From Victivallales bacterium (GTDB taxonomy: Bacteria; Verrucomicrobiota; Lentisphaeria; Victivallales; UBA1829), in the NCBI GenBank assembly GCA_016285335.1, contig JAEEQO010000135.1, positions 1 to 8,434 of the forward strand: DNA of 8,434 nt, read 5' to 3'. Positions 1-6,384 of the stretch are shown one piece after another. The notes beneath the pieces were generated by a model. The model was not told the DNA's origin and did not search any database. It saw only the letters and a program-made list of their open reading frames with translations. Numbering within the stretch: position 1 is the stretch's first letter; each line of letters begins with the position of its first letter. The position numbers were made by a program, and so were the translations under genes.

Positions 1-126
1 CGCCTCGGCAATGTGAACGAACGCCTGCGGGACGACGCGTCCAACGCCGTCTTCCCCTGGCAGACCCACGACCCGCGCCGCAGCGAATCCCTGCTCGACC
101 GCCAATCCGCCGTCTACAACTGGTAA
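1..126 (+). CDS. 3' end of an unidentified gene (last 41 codons)
   Basis: Frame 1 is open from the window edge to a TAA at 124-126 and almost every codon ends in C or G, which matches the neighbouring genes and supports real coding. The 41 visible residues are polar and rich in Arg, Asp and Asn, and end in SAVYNW. They contain no membrane segment and no motif I recognise, so I cannot name the product. It lies 27 bases before hldD on the same strand and may share its transcript. Confidence 0.6.
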   Translation, partial: RLGNVNERLRDDASNAVFPWQTHDPRRSESLLDRQSAVYNW

Positions 127-153
127 CACCGAACCGGACTCCGTTTTCACCTC

Positions 154-1158
154 ATGAGCATCGCAGATACCAAATACATCGTCACGGGCGCGGCCGGGTT
201 CATCGGCAGCGCCGTCGTCTGGGGACTCAACCGCAGGGGCATCGACGACGTCCTGATCGTCGACCACCTCGGCGAGTCCGAAAAATGGAAAAATCTCCGG
301 GCGCTGCGCTACGCCGACTACATGGAGAAGGACGACTTCTTCCGCGAGCTCGCCGCGAACGGCCTGTCCGCCTCCGTGGAAGCCGTCATCCACCTCGGCG
401 CCTGCTCCTCCACGACCCAGCTCGACGCCTCCTACCTCGTCCACAACAATTTCGAGTGCTCCAAGCTCCTCGCCACGCTCTGCGCCGCGCGCGGCGTCCG
501 CTTCATCTACGCCTCCAGCGCCGCCACCTACGGCGCGGGCGAACGCGGCTACTCCGACGCCCTCGACGGCATCCCCGCCCTGCGTCCGCTGAACATGTAC
601 GGATACTCCAAGCAGATGTTCGACCTGTGGGCGATCCGCAACGGCCTGGTCGAATCCATCGCCGGCATGAAGTTCACCAACGTCTTCGGCCCGAACGAAC
701 AGCACAAGGGCCCGATGCGGAGCATGGTCTGCCGCGCGTTCGAGCAGATCCGCGACACCGGGACCGTAAAGCTCTTCAAGTCCTGCCGTCCCGAATACGC
801 CGACGGCGAGCAGAAACGCGATTTCGTGTACGTGAAGGACATCGTGGATATGATCCTCTTCCTGCTCGACCGCCCGGACCTCTGCGGCATCTTCAACGCA
901 GGCAGCGGCCTCGCCGAGACCTGGAACGAGCTTGTTTCCGCCGTCTTCGCCGCCCTGGAGAAACCGTGCTGCATCGAATACATCGACATGCCGGAGATCC
1001 TCAAGGGCAAGTACCAGTACTACACCTGCGCCGACATGGCGAAACTCCGCGCCGCCGGATTCACCGGCGGCCGAACCCCGCTCGCCGACGCCGTGGCCGA
1101 CTACGTCCGCGGATACCTCGTCCCCGGCCGTTACCTCGGCGACGAACCCTCGAACTGA
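154..1158 (+). CDS. hldD: ADP-L-glycero-D-manno-heptose 6-epimerase
   Basis: This cytoplasmic enzyme inverts C6 of ADP-D-glycero-D-manno-heptose to give the ADP-L-heptose used for the inner core of lipopolysaccharide. The 334-residue protein is close to the usual family length of about 310-330. It is an extended short-chain dehydrogenase: an N-terminal NAD(P)-binding Rossmann motif TGAAGFIGS lies at residues 11-19, the HldD signature GACSSTT near residues 87-93, YASSAATYG at 119-127, and the Tyr149-x-x-x-Lys153 pair in YGYSK. NVFGPNEQHKG contains Lys185, equivalent to the second catalytic lysine (K178) of E. coli HldD. KRDFVYVKD and the C-terminal KGKYQYYTCAD block are also typical of the family. 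The ATG at 154 places the Rossmann motif at the expected distance, but no clear Shine-Dalgarno precedes it, so translation may depend on the upstream gene. Heptose synthesis implies a Gram-negative envelope. Confidence 0.95.
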   Translation: MSIADTKYIVTGAAGFIGSAVVWGLNRRGIDDVLIVDHLGESEKWKNLRALRYADYMEKDDFFRELAANGLSASVEAVIHLGACSSTTQLDASYLVHNNFECSKLLATLCAARGVRFIYASSAATYGAGERGYSDALDGIPALRPLNMYGYSKQMFDLWAIRNGLVESIAGMKFTNVFGPNEQHKGPMRSMVCRAFEQIRDTGTVKLFKSCRPEYADGEQKRDFVYVKDIVDMILFLLDRPDLCGIFNAGSGLAETWNELVSAVFAALEKPCCIEYIDMPEILKGKYQYYTCADMAKLRAAGFTGGRTPLADAVADYVRGYLVPGRYLGDEPSN

Positions 1159-1209
1159 ACCTGAACTCATCCAACCTCGACATACGGCAACCGCAAGGAA
1201 CCCCCCAAT

Positions 1210-2208
1210 ATGGCAAATGAACCCAAACTGAAAGTCGGCGTCGTCGGCACCGGAGTCCTCGGCAAATACCACACCAACCTCTACCGTTCCGCGCCTCACG
1301 CCGACCTCGTCGGCATCTACGACTCGGACCCGAAGGTCGCCGCGGACGCCGCGAAACAGTTCAACGTGCAGGCGTTTCAGAACCTCGACGAGCTCGTGGA
1401 ACGCTGCGACGCGCTCACGGTCGCCGTCCCCGCCACGTTCCACTACGACACCGTGATGCCTATCCTCGCGAAAGGCCGGCACGTGCTCGTGGAAAAACCC
1501 ATCGCCTCCGATGTCACGCAGGCGCGCGAAATGGTCAAGCTCGCCAACGAAAAGGGGCTCGTGCTCGCCGTCGGCCACGTGGAACGCTTCAACCCCGCCA
1601 TGGATTTCCTCGAGAAGAACCGCAACAACACGCTTTTCATCGAGGCGCACCGCCTCGCAAAATATCCTCCGCCGCGTCCGGGCCACCTCCGCCGCGGCAC
1701 CGAGGTCAGCGTGGTCCTCGACCTCATGATCCACGACCTTGATCTGGTCCTGAACATGGTCGGGCAGGAGATCGAGAAGTTCGACGCCGTCGGCGTGCCG
1801 ATCCTCAGCAAAACCGAGGACATCGCGAACGTCCGCATCAAGTTCGTGAACGGCGCGGTGGCGAACATCACCGCAAGCCGCATCAGCGCCGGCCCCATGC
1901 GCAAGTTCCGCGTCTTCCAGACCGATTCCTACATCTCCATGGACTACGCCACCAGCACGGGCGTCATCTACCGCAAGGGCTTCCTCGGCGTCGGCAAGAA
2001 GGACATCAAGTGCACGAACACCAACGCGCTCGCCGATGAGATCAACAACTTCGTCGATGCCGTGATCGCCACGAAGGCCGCCGGAAAGATCGTCCCGCCG
2101 AGAGTCACGGGCGAACAGGGCCTCCGTGCGCTTGAACTCGCCGACGCCATCTGCCGCGAAATGCAGGAATACAACTCGAAGTACGGCCTCTACAAGTTCA
2201 AAAAATAA
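1210..2208 (+). CDS. Gfo/Idh/MocA family NAD(P)-dependent sugar oxidoreductase, possibly UDP-sugar dehydrogenase
   Basis: The product is a 332-residue soluble dehydrogenase. An N-terminal Rossmann fold has VGVVGTGVLGKYH at residues 9-21. The family EKP motif is at 95-97, with the lysine that contacts cofactor and substrate. GHVERFNPA follows at 122-130, and the catalytic-type His175-Asp176 sits in LMIHDLDLVL. The FNPA and ITASRIS segments recall GnnA-type enzymes, which oxidise C3 of UDP-GlcNAc during synthesis of diaminosugar lipid A. That resemblance and the position next to hldD make a UDP-sugar role plausible, but no GnnB-like aminotransferase or lpxA lies in the window, so the substrate is open. 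AAGGAA at 1195-1200, nine bases before the ATG, fixes the start. No membrane segment is seen. Confidence 0.85.
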   Translation: MANEPKLKVGVVGTGVLGKYHTNLYRSAPHADLVGIYDSDPKVAADAAKQFNVQAFQNLDELVERCDALTVAVPATFHYDTVMPILAKGRHVLVEKPIASDVTQAREMVKLANEKGLVLAVGHVERFNPAMDFLEKNRNNTLFIEAHRLAKYPPPRPGHLRRGTEVSVVLDLMIHDLDLVLNMVGQEIEKFDAVGVPILSKTEDIANVRIKFVNGAVANITASRISAGPMRKFRVFQTDSYISMDYATSTGVIYRKGFLGVGKKDIKCTNTNALADEINNFVDAVIATKAAGKIVPPRVTGEQGLRALELADAICREMQEYNSKYGLYKFKK

Positions 2209-2226
2209 CATGGGGCGCTGTCCGCG

Positions 2227-3081
2227 ATGCTGACCTGCTCCAAAGTCAATCTCTCGCTCGCCGTCACCGCCAAACGGCCCGATGGCTATCACGACCTGGA
2301 TTCGCTTTTCTATCCGTTCCGCGATCCGTCCGATGAGATTCGCCTCGAAGACGCGCCCGGGGATTCCGGCGTCACGATCCGCTGCGACGCGCCCGGCGTC
2401 CCGCTGGAACCGGAGAAAAACCTCTGCGGCAAGGCGGTTTTCGCCTACTGCAATGCCGCCGGGATGGATGTCCCCGACATAGAGATACATTTGGAGAAGC
2501 ATATCCCCGTCGCCGCCGGGATGGGCGGCGGGTCCGCCGACTGCGCGGCCGTGCTCCGGCTGCTTCAGGAACGCTTTCATGCCCTGTCGCAGGAACAGCT
2601 CGAAGCCGCGGCGTTCTCCCTCGGTGCGGACGTGCCGTTCTTCCTGAATCCGCGCCCGTCGCACGTGACCGGAGCGGGCGAACACCACACGCCCGTCGAC
2701 GGCCTGCCGGAACATCTCCCTCTTCTGCTCGCCGCGCCTCAATTCCCGGTCAGCGCGGCCTGGGCCTACAAGCACATGGACCTCGCCCGCGCCATCGCCG
2801 AACCGCCCCGCACGGACGAGCTCATCGACGCCCTCCGCCACGACTGCGAAGCCGCCGCGCGGTTCATGCGGAACGACCTGGAACACGCGCTGTTCGTGAA
2901 ATTCCCCCTGCTGGTCATCCTCCGCGATTTCCTGCTCGCGCAGGGCGCGCTCCGCGTCATGGTCAGCGGCAGCGGCCCGACCCTCCTCGCGCTCTTCCGC
3001 GACGATGCCGCCGCACAGGCCGCCCACGCCCGTGCCGAAGCGGTATTCGACCAATCAGTCCGCTTCCTCCTCCCCGCGTAA
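2227..3081 (+). CDS. ispE: 4-diphosphocytidyl-2-C-methyl-D-erythritol kinase
   Basis: This GHMP-superfamily kinase phosphorylates the 2-hydroxyl of CDP-methylerythritol with ATP, the fourth step of the MEP route to isoprenoids. It has 284 residues, against 283 in E. coli. SKVNLSLAV with Lys6 and KRPDGYHDL form motif 1. PVAAGMGGGSADCA at residues 94-107 is the ATP-binding glycine loop, with Ala104 where Ser is common (GGGSSD). Asp135 in LGADVPFF is the catalytic aspartate, and VSGSGPT at 246-252 is the C-terminal GHMP motif 3. The start lies 18 bases after the preceding stop, with only a weak G-rich tract (2212-2215) upstream, which suggests coupling to the dehydrogenase gene. An out-of-frame ATG at 2210 can be ignored. 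Confidence 0.95.
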   Translation: MLTCSKVNLSLAVTAKRPDGYHDLDSLFYPFRDPSDEIRLEDAPGDSGVTIRCDAPGVPLEPEKNLCGKAVFAYCNAAGMDVPDIEIHLEKHIPVAAGMGGGSADCAAVLRLLQERFHALSQEQLEAAAFSLGADVPFFLNPRPSHVTGAGEHHTPVDGLPEHLPLLLAAPQFPVSAAWAYKHMDLARAIAEPPRTDELIDALRHDCEAAARFMRNDLEHALFVKFPLLVILRDFLLAQGALRVMVSGSGPTLLALFRDDAAAQAAHARAEAVFDQSVRFLLPA

Positions 3082-3096
3082 GAAGGAGAGACGACT

Positions 3097-3480
3097 ATGC
3101 CGATATACATGCTTATATTCTCTTTGCCGGGCATCATCGCCTCGGCCGTGCTTTTCGTCCTGTTTTACCGGAACCGGAAACAGGACCTGCTGACGCGGCG
3201 GCGTTTTCTGCTCCCGTTCATTATGGTGTCGGCGCATACGCTCCTGCTTTCTCTCGGGACTTCTCTTGTGCTTTTGTTGAAAGCGGTTGCATTATGTGAT
3301 TTTCTGGCGTTCCTATGGTTCATTCTCTCTTTGATCATGTTCATGACCGTGATGATCTACTGGTGCCATCTTCTGAAATGGAAAAACTCCGGGCTGCTGG
3401 CCGCAACCTTCACGTTTACGATTTACTGCACACTCGTCCTGATAGCTTTGTTTATAGGTTTCGGCGGGCTTGGATGCTGA
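3097..3480 (+). CDS. Hypothetical inner-membrane protein with four predicted helices
   Basis: I do not recognise a family. The 127-residue product is almost entirely hydrophobic, with four likely membrane helices near residues 4-24, 38-61, 67-93 and 98-122. Basic loops RNRKQDLLTRRR (25-36) and KWKN (94-97) separate helices 1-2 and 3-4, which by the positive-inside rule puts both on the cytoplasmic face and both termini outside. The start is well supported: AAGGAG at 3083-3088 lies eight bases before the ATG, and the gene begins 15 bases after the ispE stop. Its base composition is less GC-rich than ispE, partly because hydrophobic codons are T-rich. It directly precedes four single-helix membrane-anchored proteins in the same direction and could be their membrane partner, but only position supports that. 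Confidence 0.75.
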   Translation: MPIYMLIFSLPGIIASAVLFVLFYRNRKQDLLTRRRFLLPFIMVSAHTLLLSLGTSLVLLLKAVALCDFLAFLWFILSLIMFMTVMIYWCHLLKWKNSGLLAATFTFTIYCTLVLIALFIGFGGLGC

Positions 3481-3510
3481 GTAACCGGACACAGACACTG
3501 AGCTGAGCAA

Positions 3511-4215
3511 ATGATGAACGAACGGGACATCAGAACCATACAAAGCGATGCGGGCGCGGACCCGGCGGAGGAAACGCGGAAACGTCCGTACTGGAAGCTT
3601 ATCGTTTTCCTCCTCGGCCTCATCATGCCCGGGTACATCGTCTGCATGTTCGCCTGGGGCATGCTGGGTAATGTGCTCCTCGAAATCGAGGTGCGCGACC
3701 AGGTCGACGCGGAGACCGCGGCGGCATACGAACGGCCAGTGTCCGACGCGCTCGCGCCGCTGCTGTCCGAAAAGTATGGTCTGAGCGAGGTTTATGTGCA
3801 CTACACCCGGCCGGGACAGTTCATTCTGGGCCACCGGCTGTGGAACACAAAGGAAGGCGGGGAAGGCGCCGTCACAATCGAAGTGTGCGGCGTGAGCGAC
3901 TGGACGCAGGGGTTCGAGCTCGCGAAGGACATCGCCCGCATGAAGCGCGAACAGCCCGGGCTGCCGCATTGTCTCTATGTGCTGAGTTTTCCCAACTCGG
4001 TGTTGCAGATGGATTGGGAGAAGGAATATCCGGCCTGGACGCCGGAGAATGCGGCGGAGTTCCCGGACCACGCGATCCACGGCGAACTTCGCCAGATCGC
4101 GATCCCGGACGCCGCACACGGCTATGCCGGTGAAAAACCTTACGACGGAACACGATGGCATACGGACGACTTCACGCCGACCGAAAACCCGTATCCGAAT
4201 GAGGTGAAACGATGA
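3511..4215 (+). CDS. Membrane-anchored hypothetical protein, module copy 1 protein A (A1)
   Basis: No known family is recognised. The 234-residue product has a charged N-terminus (1-28), one membrane helix near 29-57 and an outer domain of about 175 residues. The domain contains the LSEKYGL and YTRPG motifs, FELAKDIARMKRE with a downstream PHCLYVL, IPDAAHGY, and a C-terminal WHTDDFTP at 216-223. All of these recur in the product at 4695-5369, so the two are paralogues. Between YVLSF and the last strand lies an insert rich in Trp, Pro and Glu that is longer than in the paralogue. Two consecutive ATG codons (3511, 3514) follow a poor Shine-Dalgarno region, so the exact start is uncertain by one residue. 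Its stop overlaps the next ATG by four bases (ATGA at 4212-4215), indicating coupled translation with B1. Confidence 0.75.
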   Translation: MMNERDIRTIQSDAGADPAEETRKRPYWKLIVFLLGLIMPGYIVCMFAWGMLGNVLLEIEVRDQVDAETAAAYERPVSDALAPLLSEKYGLSEVYVHYTRPGQFILGHRLWNTKEGGEGAVTIEVCGVSDWTQGFELAKDIARMKREQPGLPHCLYVLSFPNSVLQMDWEKEYPAWTPENAAEFPDHAIHGELRQIAIPDAAHGYAGEKPYDGTRWHTDDFTPTENPYPNEVKR

Positions 4216-4685
4216 AACGGAGCGCGTTCTGGGACTTGATCGATTCCGACTGGAGAAAAAGCGGCCTCCTGTGGCTGCTTCTCCTGGTGAATCTTGGCGC
4301 GGGCTTTCTGCTCCTCATCGGCTGGGGCGTTCGGAATTCCTATGACAAAAGTTTCCGGCGTCGCGGTTTCATCAACGAAAAGCTCATCCGCGAGACCGTC
4401 ATCCCGAAGCTGATGGAAAGAAACGGCCTCAAGTCCTGCGATGTGAACGGCTACAGCCGTGATTGGCAGACGTCGACCCACCTGAAGATCGAAACGTCCG
4501 CCTCGCGGGACTATGAATCCATTACGAAGGATCTCGTGCGGCTGCATCAGGAGAACTTCGGCAGCGGAGCCTATATCAGGGACGGAAGTTTTCTCAACCA
4601 GTTCACCATTTTGGAATTCGACCACGATGCGGAAGACATGGGCCTGACCGTCCTGATCTATGTCTCGCACCCCGGCGACAAATGA
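4212..4685 (+). CDS. Membrane-anchored hypothetical protein, module copy 1 protein B (B1)
   Basis: Function is unknown. The 157-residue product starts with MKRSAFWDLID, has a single helix near residues 18-40 and an outer domain of about 115 residues. The N-terminal MKR-x-AFW-x-x-ID block and the later LEFDHD...GLTV...I block recur in the product at 5366-5827, so these are paralogues. The outer domain also follows the pattern of the A proteins: a helix ending in ERNGLKS, a V-x-x-YSR strand, an LKIE strand, a helix with KDLVRLHQE, then two closing strands. The start overlaps the A1 stop (ATGA), and the gene ends nine bases before A2. A signal anchor with the C-terminus outside is the simplest topology. 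Confidence 0.75.
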   Translation: MKRSAFWDLIDSDWRKSGLLWLLLLVNLGAGFLLLIGWGVRNSYDKSFRRRGFINEKLIRETVIPKLMERNGLKSCDVNGYSRDWQTSTHLKIETSASRDYESITKDLVRLHQENFGSGAYIRDGSFLNQFTILEFDHDAEDMGLTVLIYVSHPGDK

Positions 4686-4694
4686 GGCGGCAAC

Positions 4695-5369
4695 ATGAAG
4701 GACAATGAATCCATGCCGCCCGAAACGAACCAGGCACCGCCCGAGGGGGAGACGACACTGTCCGCAGGGCGTGTCCTCACGAAGCTGGTTTTCCTCGTCC
4801 TGCTGTCCGCGTTACCCGTGTGGTTTTGCGTCATGGTTTGCGTCGCGATCGTCCAGACGGAGTGCGACATCCGGGTGAACCCGGACGGCGACGCCGCACC
4901 GGACGAATCGGCCCGCTATGAACAGGCGGCGCGTGACGCCATTCAGCCGGTCCTGGCGGAAAAGTACGGCTTGAAGGAGTTCGGCGTGAAATACACACGG
5001 CCCGGCTGGTACGCCGGGGAACGGCGCATCTGCGACGCGGGCGGAAAATCGGAACGCACTCTCCGCCTCAAAATCGTTGTCCCCGACGAGAAGCACGTTT
5101 TTGAACTCGCGGAGGACGTCGCGCGCATCAAACGCGAGACGCCCGGCATGCCGCAATGTCCGTATGTGCTGGAGTTCGCGTACCTTCTGCCGGATCAAAC
5201 AGGCGAAGCGGACGGAAACGGGCCTGTTCGATACGCGCCCCGCCGCGGCCTCGTGGCGATCGTGATCCCGGACGCCGAAAGCGGCTACAACGGACGCTGG
5301 AAATGGCACACGGACGACTTCACGCCCGCGGAAGGTCCCCTCGCCGCGAACACGGAGGCGCACGAATGA
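4695..5369 (+). CDS. Membrane-anchored hypothetical protein, module copy 2 protein A (A2)
   Basis: This 224-residue product is the paralogue of A1. It has a Pro/Glu-rich cytoplasmic N-terminus (1-30), a helix near 31-53 and an outer domain with LAEKYGLKE, YTRPG, FELAEDVARIKRE, PQCPYVLEF, RRGLVAIVIPDAESGY and WHTDDFTP at 204-211. By my manual count 18 of 26 residues match A1 across the FELA...YVL segment and 13 of 18 across the EKYGL...TRPG segment. The membrane helix and N-terminus differ much more, so the outer domain is what selection has kept. GAGG at 4684-4687, seven bases before the ATG, supports the start. The stop overlaps the B2 start in ATGA (5366-5369), exactly as in copy 1. No enzyme motif is visible. 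Confidence 0.75.
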   Translation: MKDNESMPPETNQAPPEGETTLSAGRVLTKLVFLVLLSALPVWFCVMVCVAIVQTECDIRVNPDGDAAPDESARYEQAARDAIQPVLAEKYGLKEFGVKYTRPGWYAGERRICDAGGKSERTLRLKIVVPDEKHVFELAEDVARIKRETPGMPQCPYVLEFAYLLPDQTGEADGNGPVRYAPRRGLVAIVIPDAESGYNGRWKWHTDDFTPAEGPLAANTEAHE

Positions 5370-5827
5370 AACGGAACGCATTCTGGAACCGGATCGACAA
5401 GGCCGGAAAGCGCACTTTCGTGACGCTTTCGGTCGTCAACGTGCTGCTCGCCCTGATGCTGGGAGCCGCATTCAGCGAGATGAACGACTTCCGGGCCACC
5501 AACGCAAGGATCGAAAATGCTTACCGCAAAGTGATGATCGTGCCGCCGCTGGTCGAGCGGACCGGCATCGAAACATGTCTTGTCAAGCAGGTATCCCATT
5601 CCGAAACACACTTCAGAATCAAGGCGGATCCGTCGCGGTACGCGGAAATCACAGAGGCAATTCTCCCCCTTCTGGACAAAACCTACGAGGGAGACGCGAG
5701 GTTTGTTCTGGAGTTCGACCACGATTCGGAGAGCCGCGGGCTGACCGTCTGCCTCATCCGGGAAGAAAGGGTCCACCCCCGTCTCCATGAGCTGGAAGCC
5801 TGGCGCACCCCGGCCTTCTGGAAATAA
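5366..5827 (+). CDS. Membrane-anchored hypothetical protein, module copy 2 protein B (B2)
   Basis: This 153-residue product is the paralogue of B1. The frame is open upstream to 5156, but I chose the ATG at 5366 because it gives the MKRNAFWNRID start shared with B1 and the same four-base overlap with the A gene. One helix lies near residues 17-36. The outer domain ends in FVLEFDHDSESRGLTVCLI, which matches B1 and also the YVLEF and RRGLVAIVI strands of A2, linking the A and B families. After that block it carries a B2-specific tail of about 22 residues, rich in Arg, Glu and His, that B1 lacks. No function can be assigned. The DUF3795 gene follows after 40 bases. Confidence 0.75.
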   Translation: MKRNAFWNRIDKAGKRTFVTLSVVNVLLALMLGAAFSEMNDFRATNARIENAYRKVMIVPPLVERTGIETCLVKQVSHSETHFRIKADPSRYAEITEAILPLLDKTYEGDARFVLEFDHDSESRGLTVCLIREERVHPRLHELEAWRTPAFWK

Positions 5828-5867
5828 CGATTCGCAACAACAACCTTTTTTTGAGGAGAAACGAACA

Positions 5868-6200
5868 ATGAAAACCATGATCGCCTGCTGCGGCCTGGAC
5901 TGCGAAAAGTGCGACGCCTACCTCGCCACGATCCACAATGACCAGACGCTGCGCGAAAAGACCGCGAAACTCTGGTCCGAGCTGAACAACGTCACGATCC
6001 TGCCGGAACACATCAACTGCGAAGGCTGCCGCGCCAACGGGGTAAAGACCGTCTACTGCGATCAGCTCTGCGCCATCCGCCAGTGCGCGTTGAAGAAAGG
6101 CTTCGAGACCTGCGGCGACTGCCCGGAAATGGACACATGCCCGACCGTCGCCATGGTCATTTCGAACAATCCCGACGCCCGCAAGAACCTGAAGGGCTGA
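5868..6200 (+). CDS. DUF3795 cysteine-rich protein
   Basis: The 110-residue product contains 12 cysteines, at 7, 8, 12, 15, 51, 54, 64, 68, 73, 82, 85 and 91. The order is CCGLDC-x-x-C, DAYLAT, IxCEGC, a C-x-x-x-C pair, IRQCALKKG and C-x-x-C-x5-C. This is the pattern I know from DUF3795 proteins, small cytoplasmic proteins thought to bind zinc or an iron-sulfur cluster; their role is not established. The reading frame extends upstream to 5787, but GAGGAG at 5853-5858, nine bases before the ATG at 5868, and the motif at the N-terminus fix the start. The strong ribosome site and its different nature from the A-B proteins suggest that it may only share their transcript. A possible terminator hairpin lies 25 bases downstream. 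Confidence 0.85.
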   Translation: MKTMIACCGLDCEKCDAYLATIHNDQTLREKTAKLWSELNNVTILPEHINCEGCRANGVKTVYCDQLCAIRQCALKKGFETCGDCPEMDTCPTVAMVISNNPDARKNLKG

Positions 6201-6224
6201 ACAGGGCACACCCTGCCCGCTTGA

Positions 6225-6255
6225 TCGCGAGGGCAATGAAAGCAGGTCCTCGCGA
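6225..6255. terminator. Perfect 8-bp inverted repeat, possible terminator hairpin
   Basis: TCGCGAGG at 6225-6232 pairs perfectly with CCTCGCGA at 6248-6255. A G-U pair and a C-G pair extend the stem to 10 bp with an 11-base loop. It lies just after the DUF3795 stop, where the operon should end. It lacks a T run on either strand, so it is not a classical intrinsic terminator; it could act with a factor, protect the 3' end, or merely be part of the antisense gene. A weaker CAGGG/CCCTG hairpin sits at 6202-6215. Confidence 0.35.
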
Positions 6256-6356
6256 AGCTCGTCGACTGTCTTGAACACCTTGCCGACGCCGGGCTTCTTG
6301 AGTTCCTCCGCTTCTTGCAGCGCCTCTTGAGATTCAGCTTCAAAATCATCAGACAT
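6225..6356 (-). pseudogene. Antitoxin-like gene fragment (RelB/DinJ C-terminal pattern)
   Basis: A leftward ATG at 6356 opens a strongly acidic product. After MSDDFEAES comes QEALQEAEELKK (residues 10-21) and KVFKTVDELREDLLS (26-40). This resembles the C-terminal, toxin-binding part of RelB/DinJ-type antitoxins, where an EALxxxEEAE helix is followed by K-x-x-x-S/T-V-D/E-E-L-x-x-D-L. The usual N-terminal ribbon-helix-helix DNA-binding half of about 50 residues is absent, and no toxin gene follows. Past residue 44 the frame stays open to 5754 but only as antisense of DUF3795 and B2, so the natural 3' end appears lost; the end given here is approximate. AAAGGAG (6374-6368) precedes the ATG by 11 bases and a promoter-like pair lies upstream. 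It could be a decayed antitoxin, an orphan mini-antitoxin or an unrelated small acidic protein. Confidence 0.4.
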
Positions 6357-6384
6357 ACAAGTGTTGTCTCCTTTCCTGATCTGT

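Larger units (their letters stand above)
3511..5827 (+). repeat. Tandem duplication of a two-gene A-B module
   Basis: Unit 1 (3511-4685) and unit 2 (4695-5827) have the same order, the same ATGA overlap and paralogous products. Two short blocks are still nearly identical at the DNA level. The WHTDDFTP-coding block (4156-4178 against 5304-5326) matches at 22 of 23 bases, and the first 21 bases of the B genes (4212-4232 against 5366-5386) match at 19. Elsewhere the copies have diverged strongly, so the duplication is old. Confidence 0.75.

Noticed and set aside
285..1220. A 311-codon + strand frame overlapping hldD
   Set aside because: It is extremely Arg/Pro-rich, has no recognisable domain and overlaps the well-supported hldD gene.
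3313..4161. A 282-codon open frame on the minus strand opposite A1 and the four-helix gene
   Set aside because: It crosses two supported genes, has a His/Arg/Val-rich composition typical of a shadow frame and no ribosome site I can see.
5156..5365. An N-terminal extension of the B2 frame
   Set aside because: It would overlap A2 by over 200 bases, and the ATG at 5366 gives the same MKRxAFW start and ATGA overlap seen in copy 1.
5754..6224. Continuation of the antitoxin-like frame on the minus strand
   Set aside because: It is antisense to DUF3795 and B2 and loses the acidic antitoxin-like character after about residue 44, so it is probably read-through of a truncated gene.
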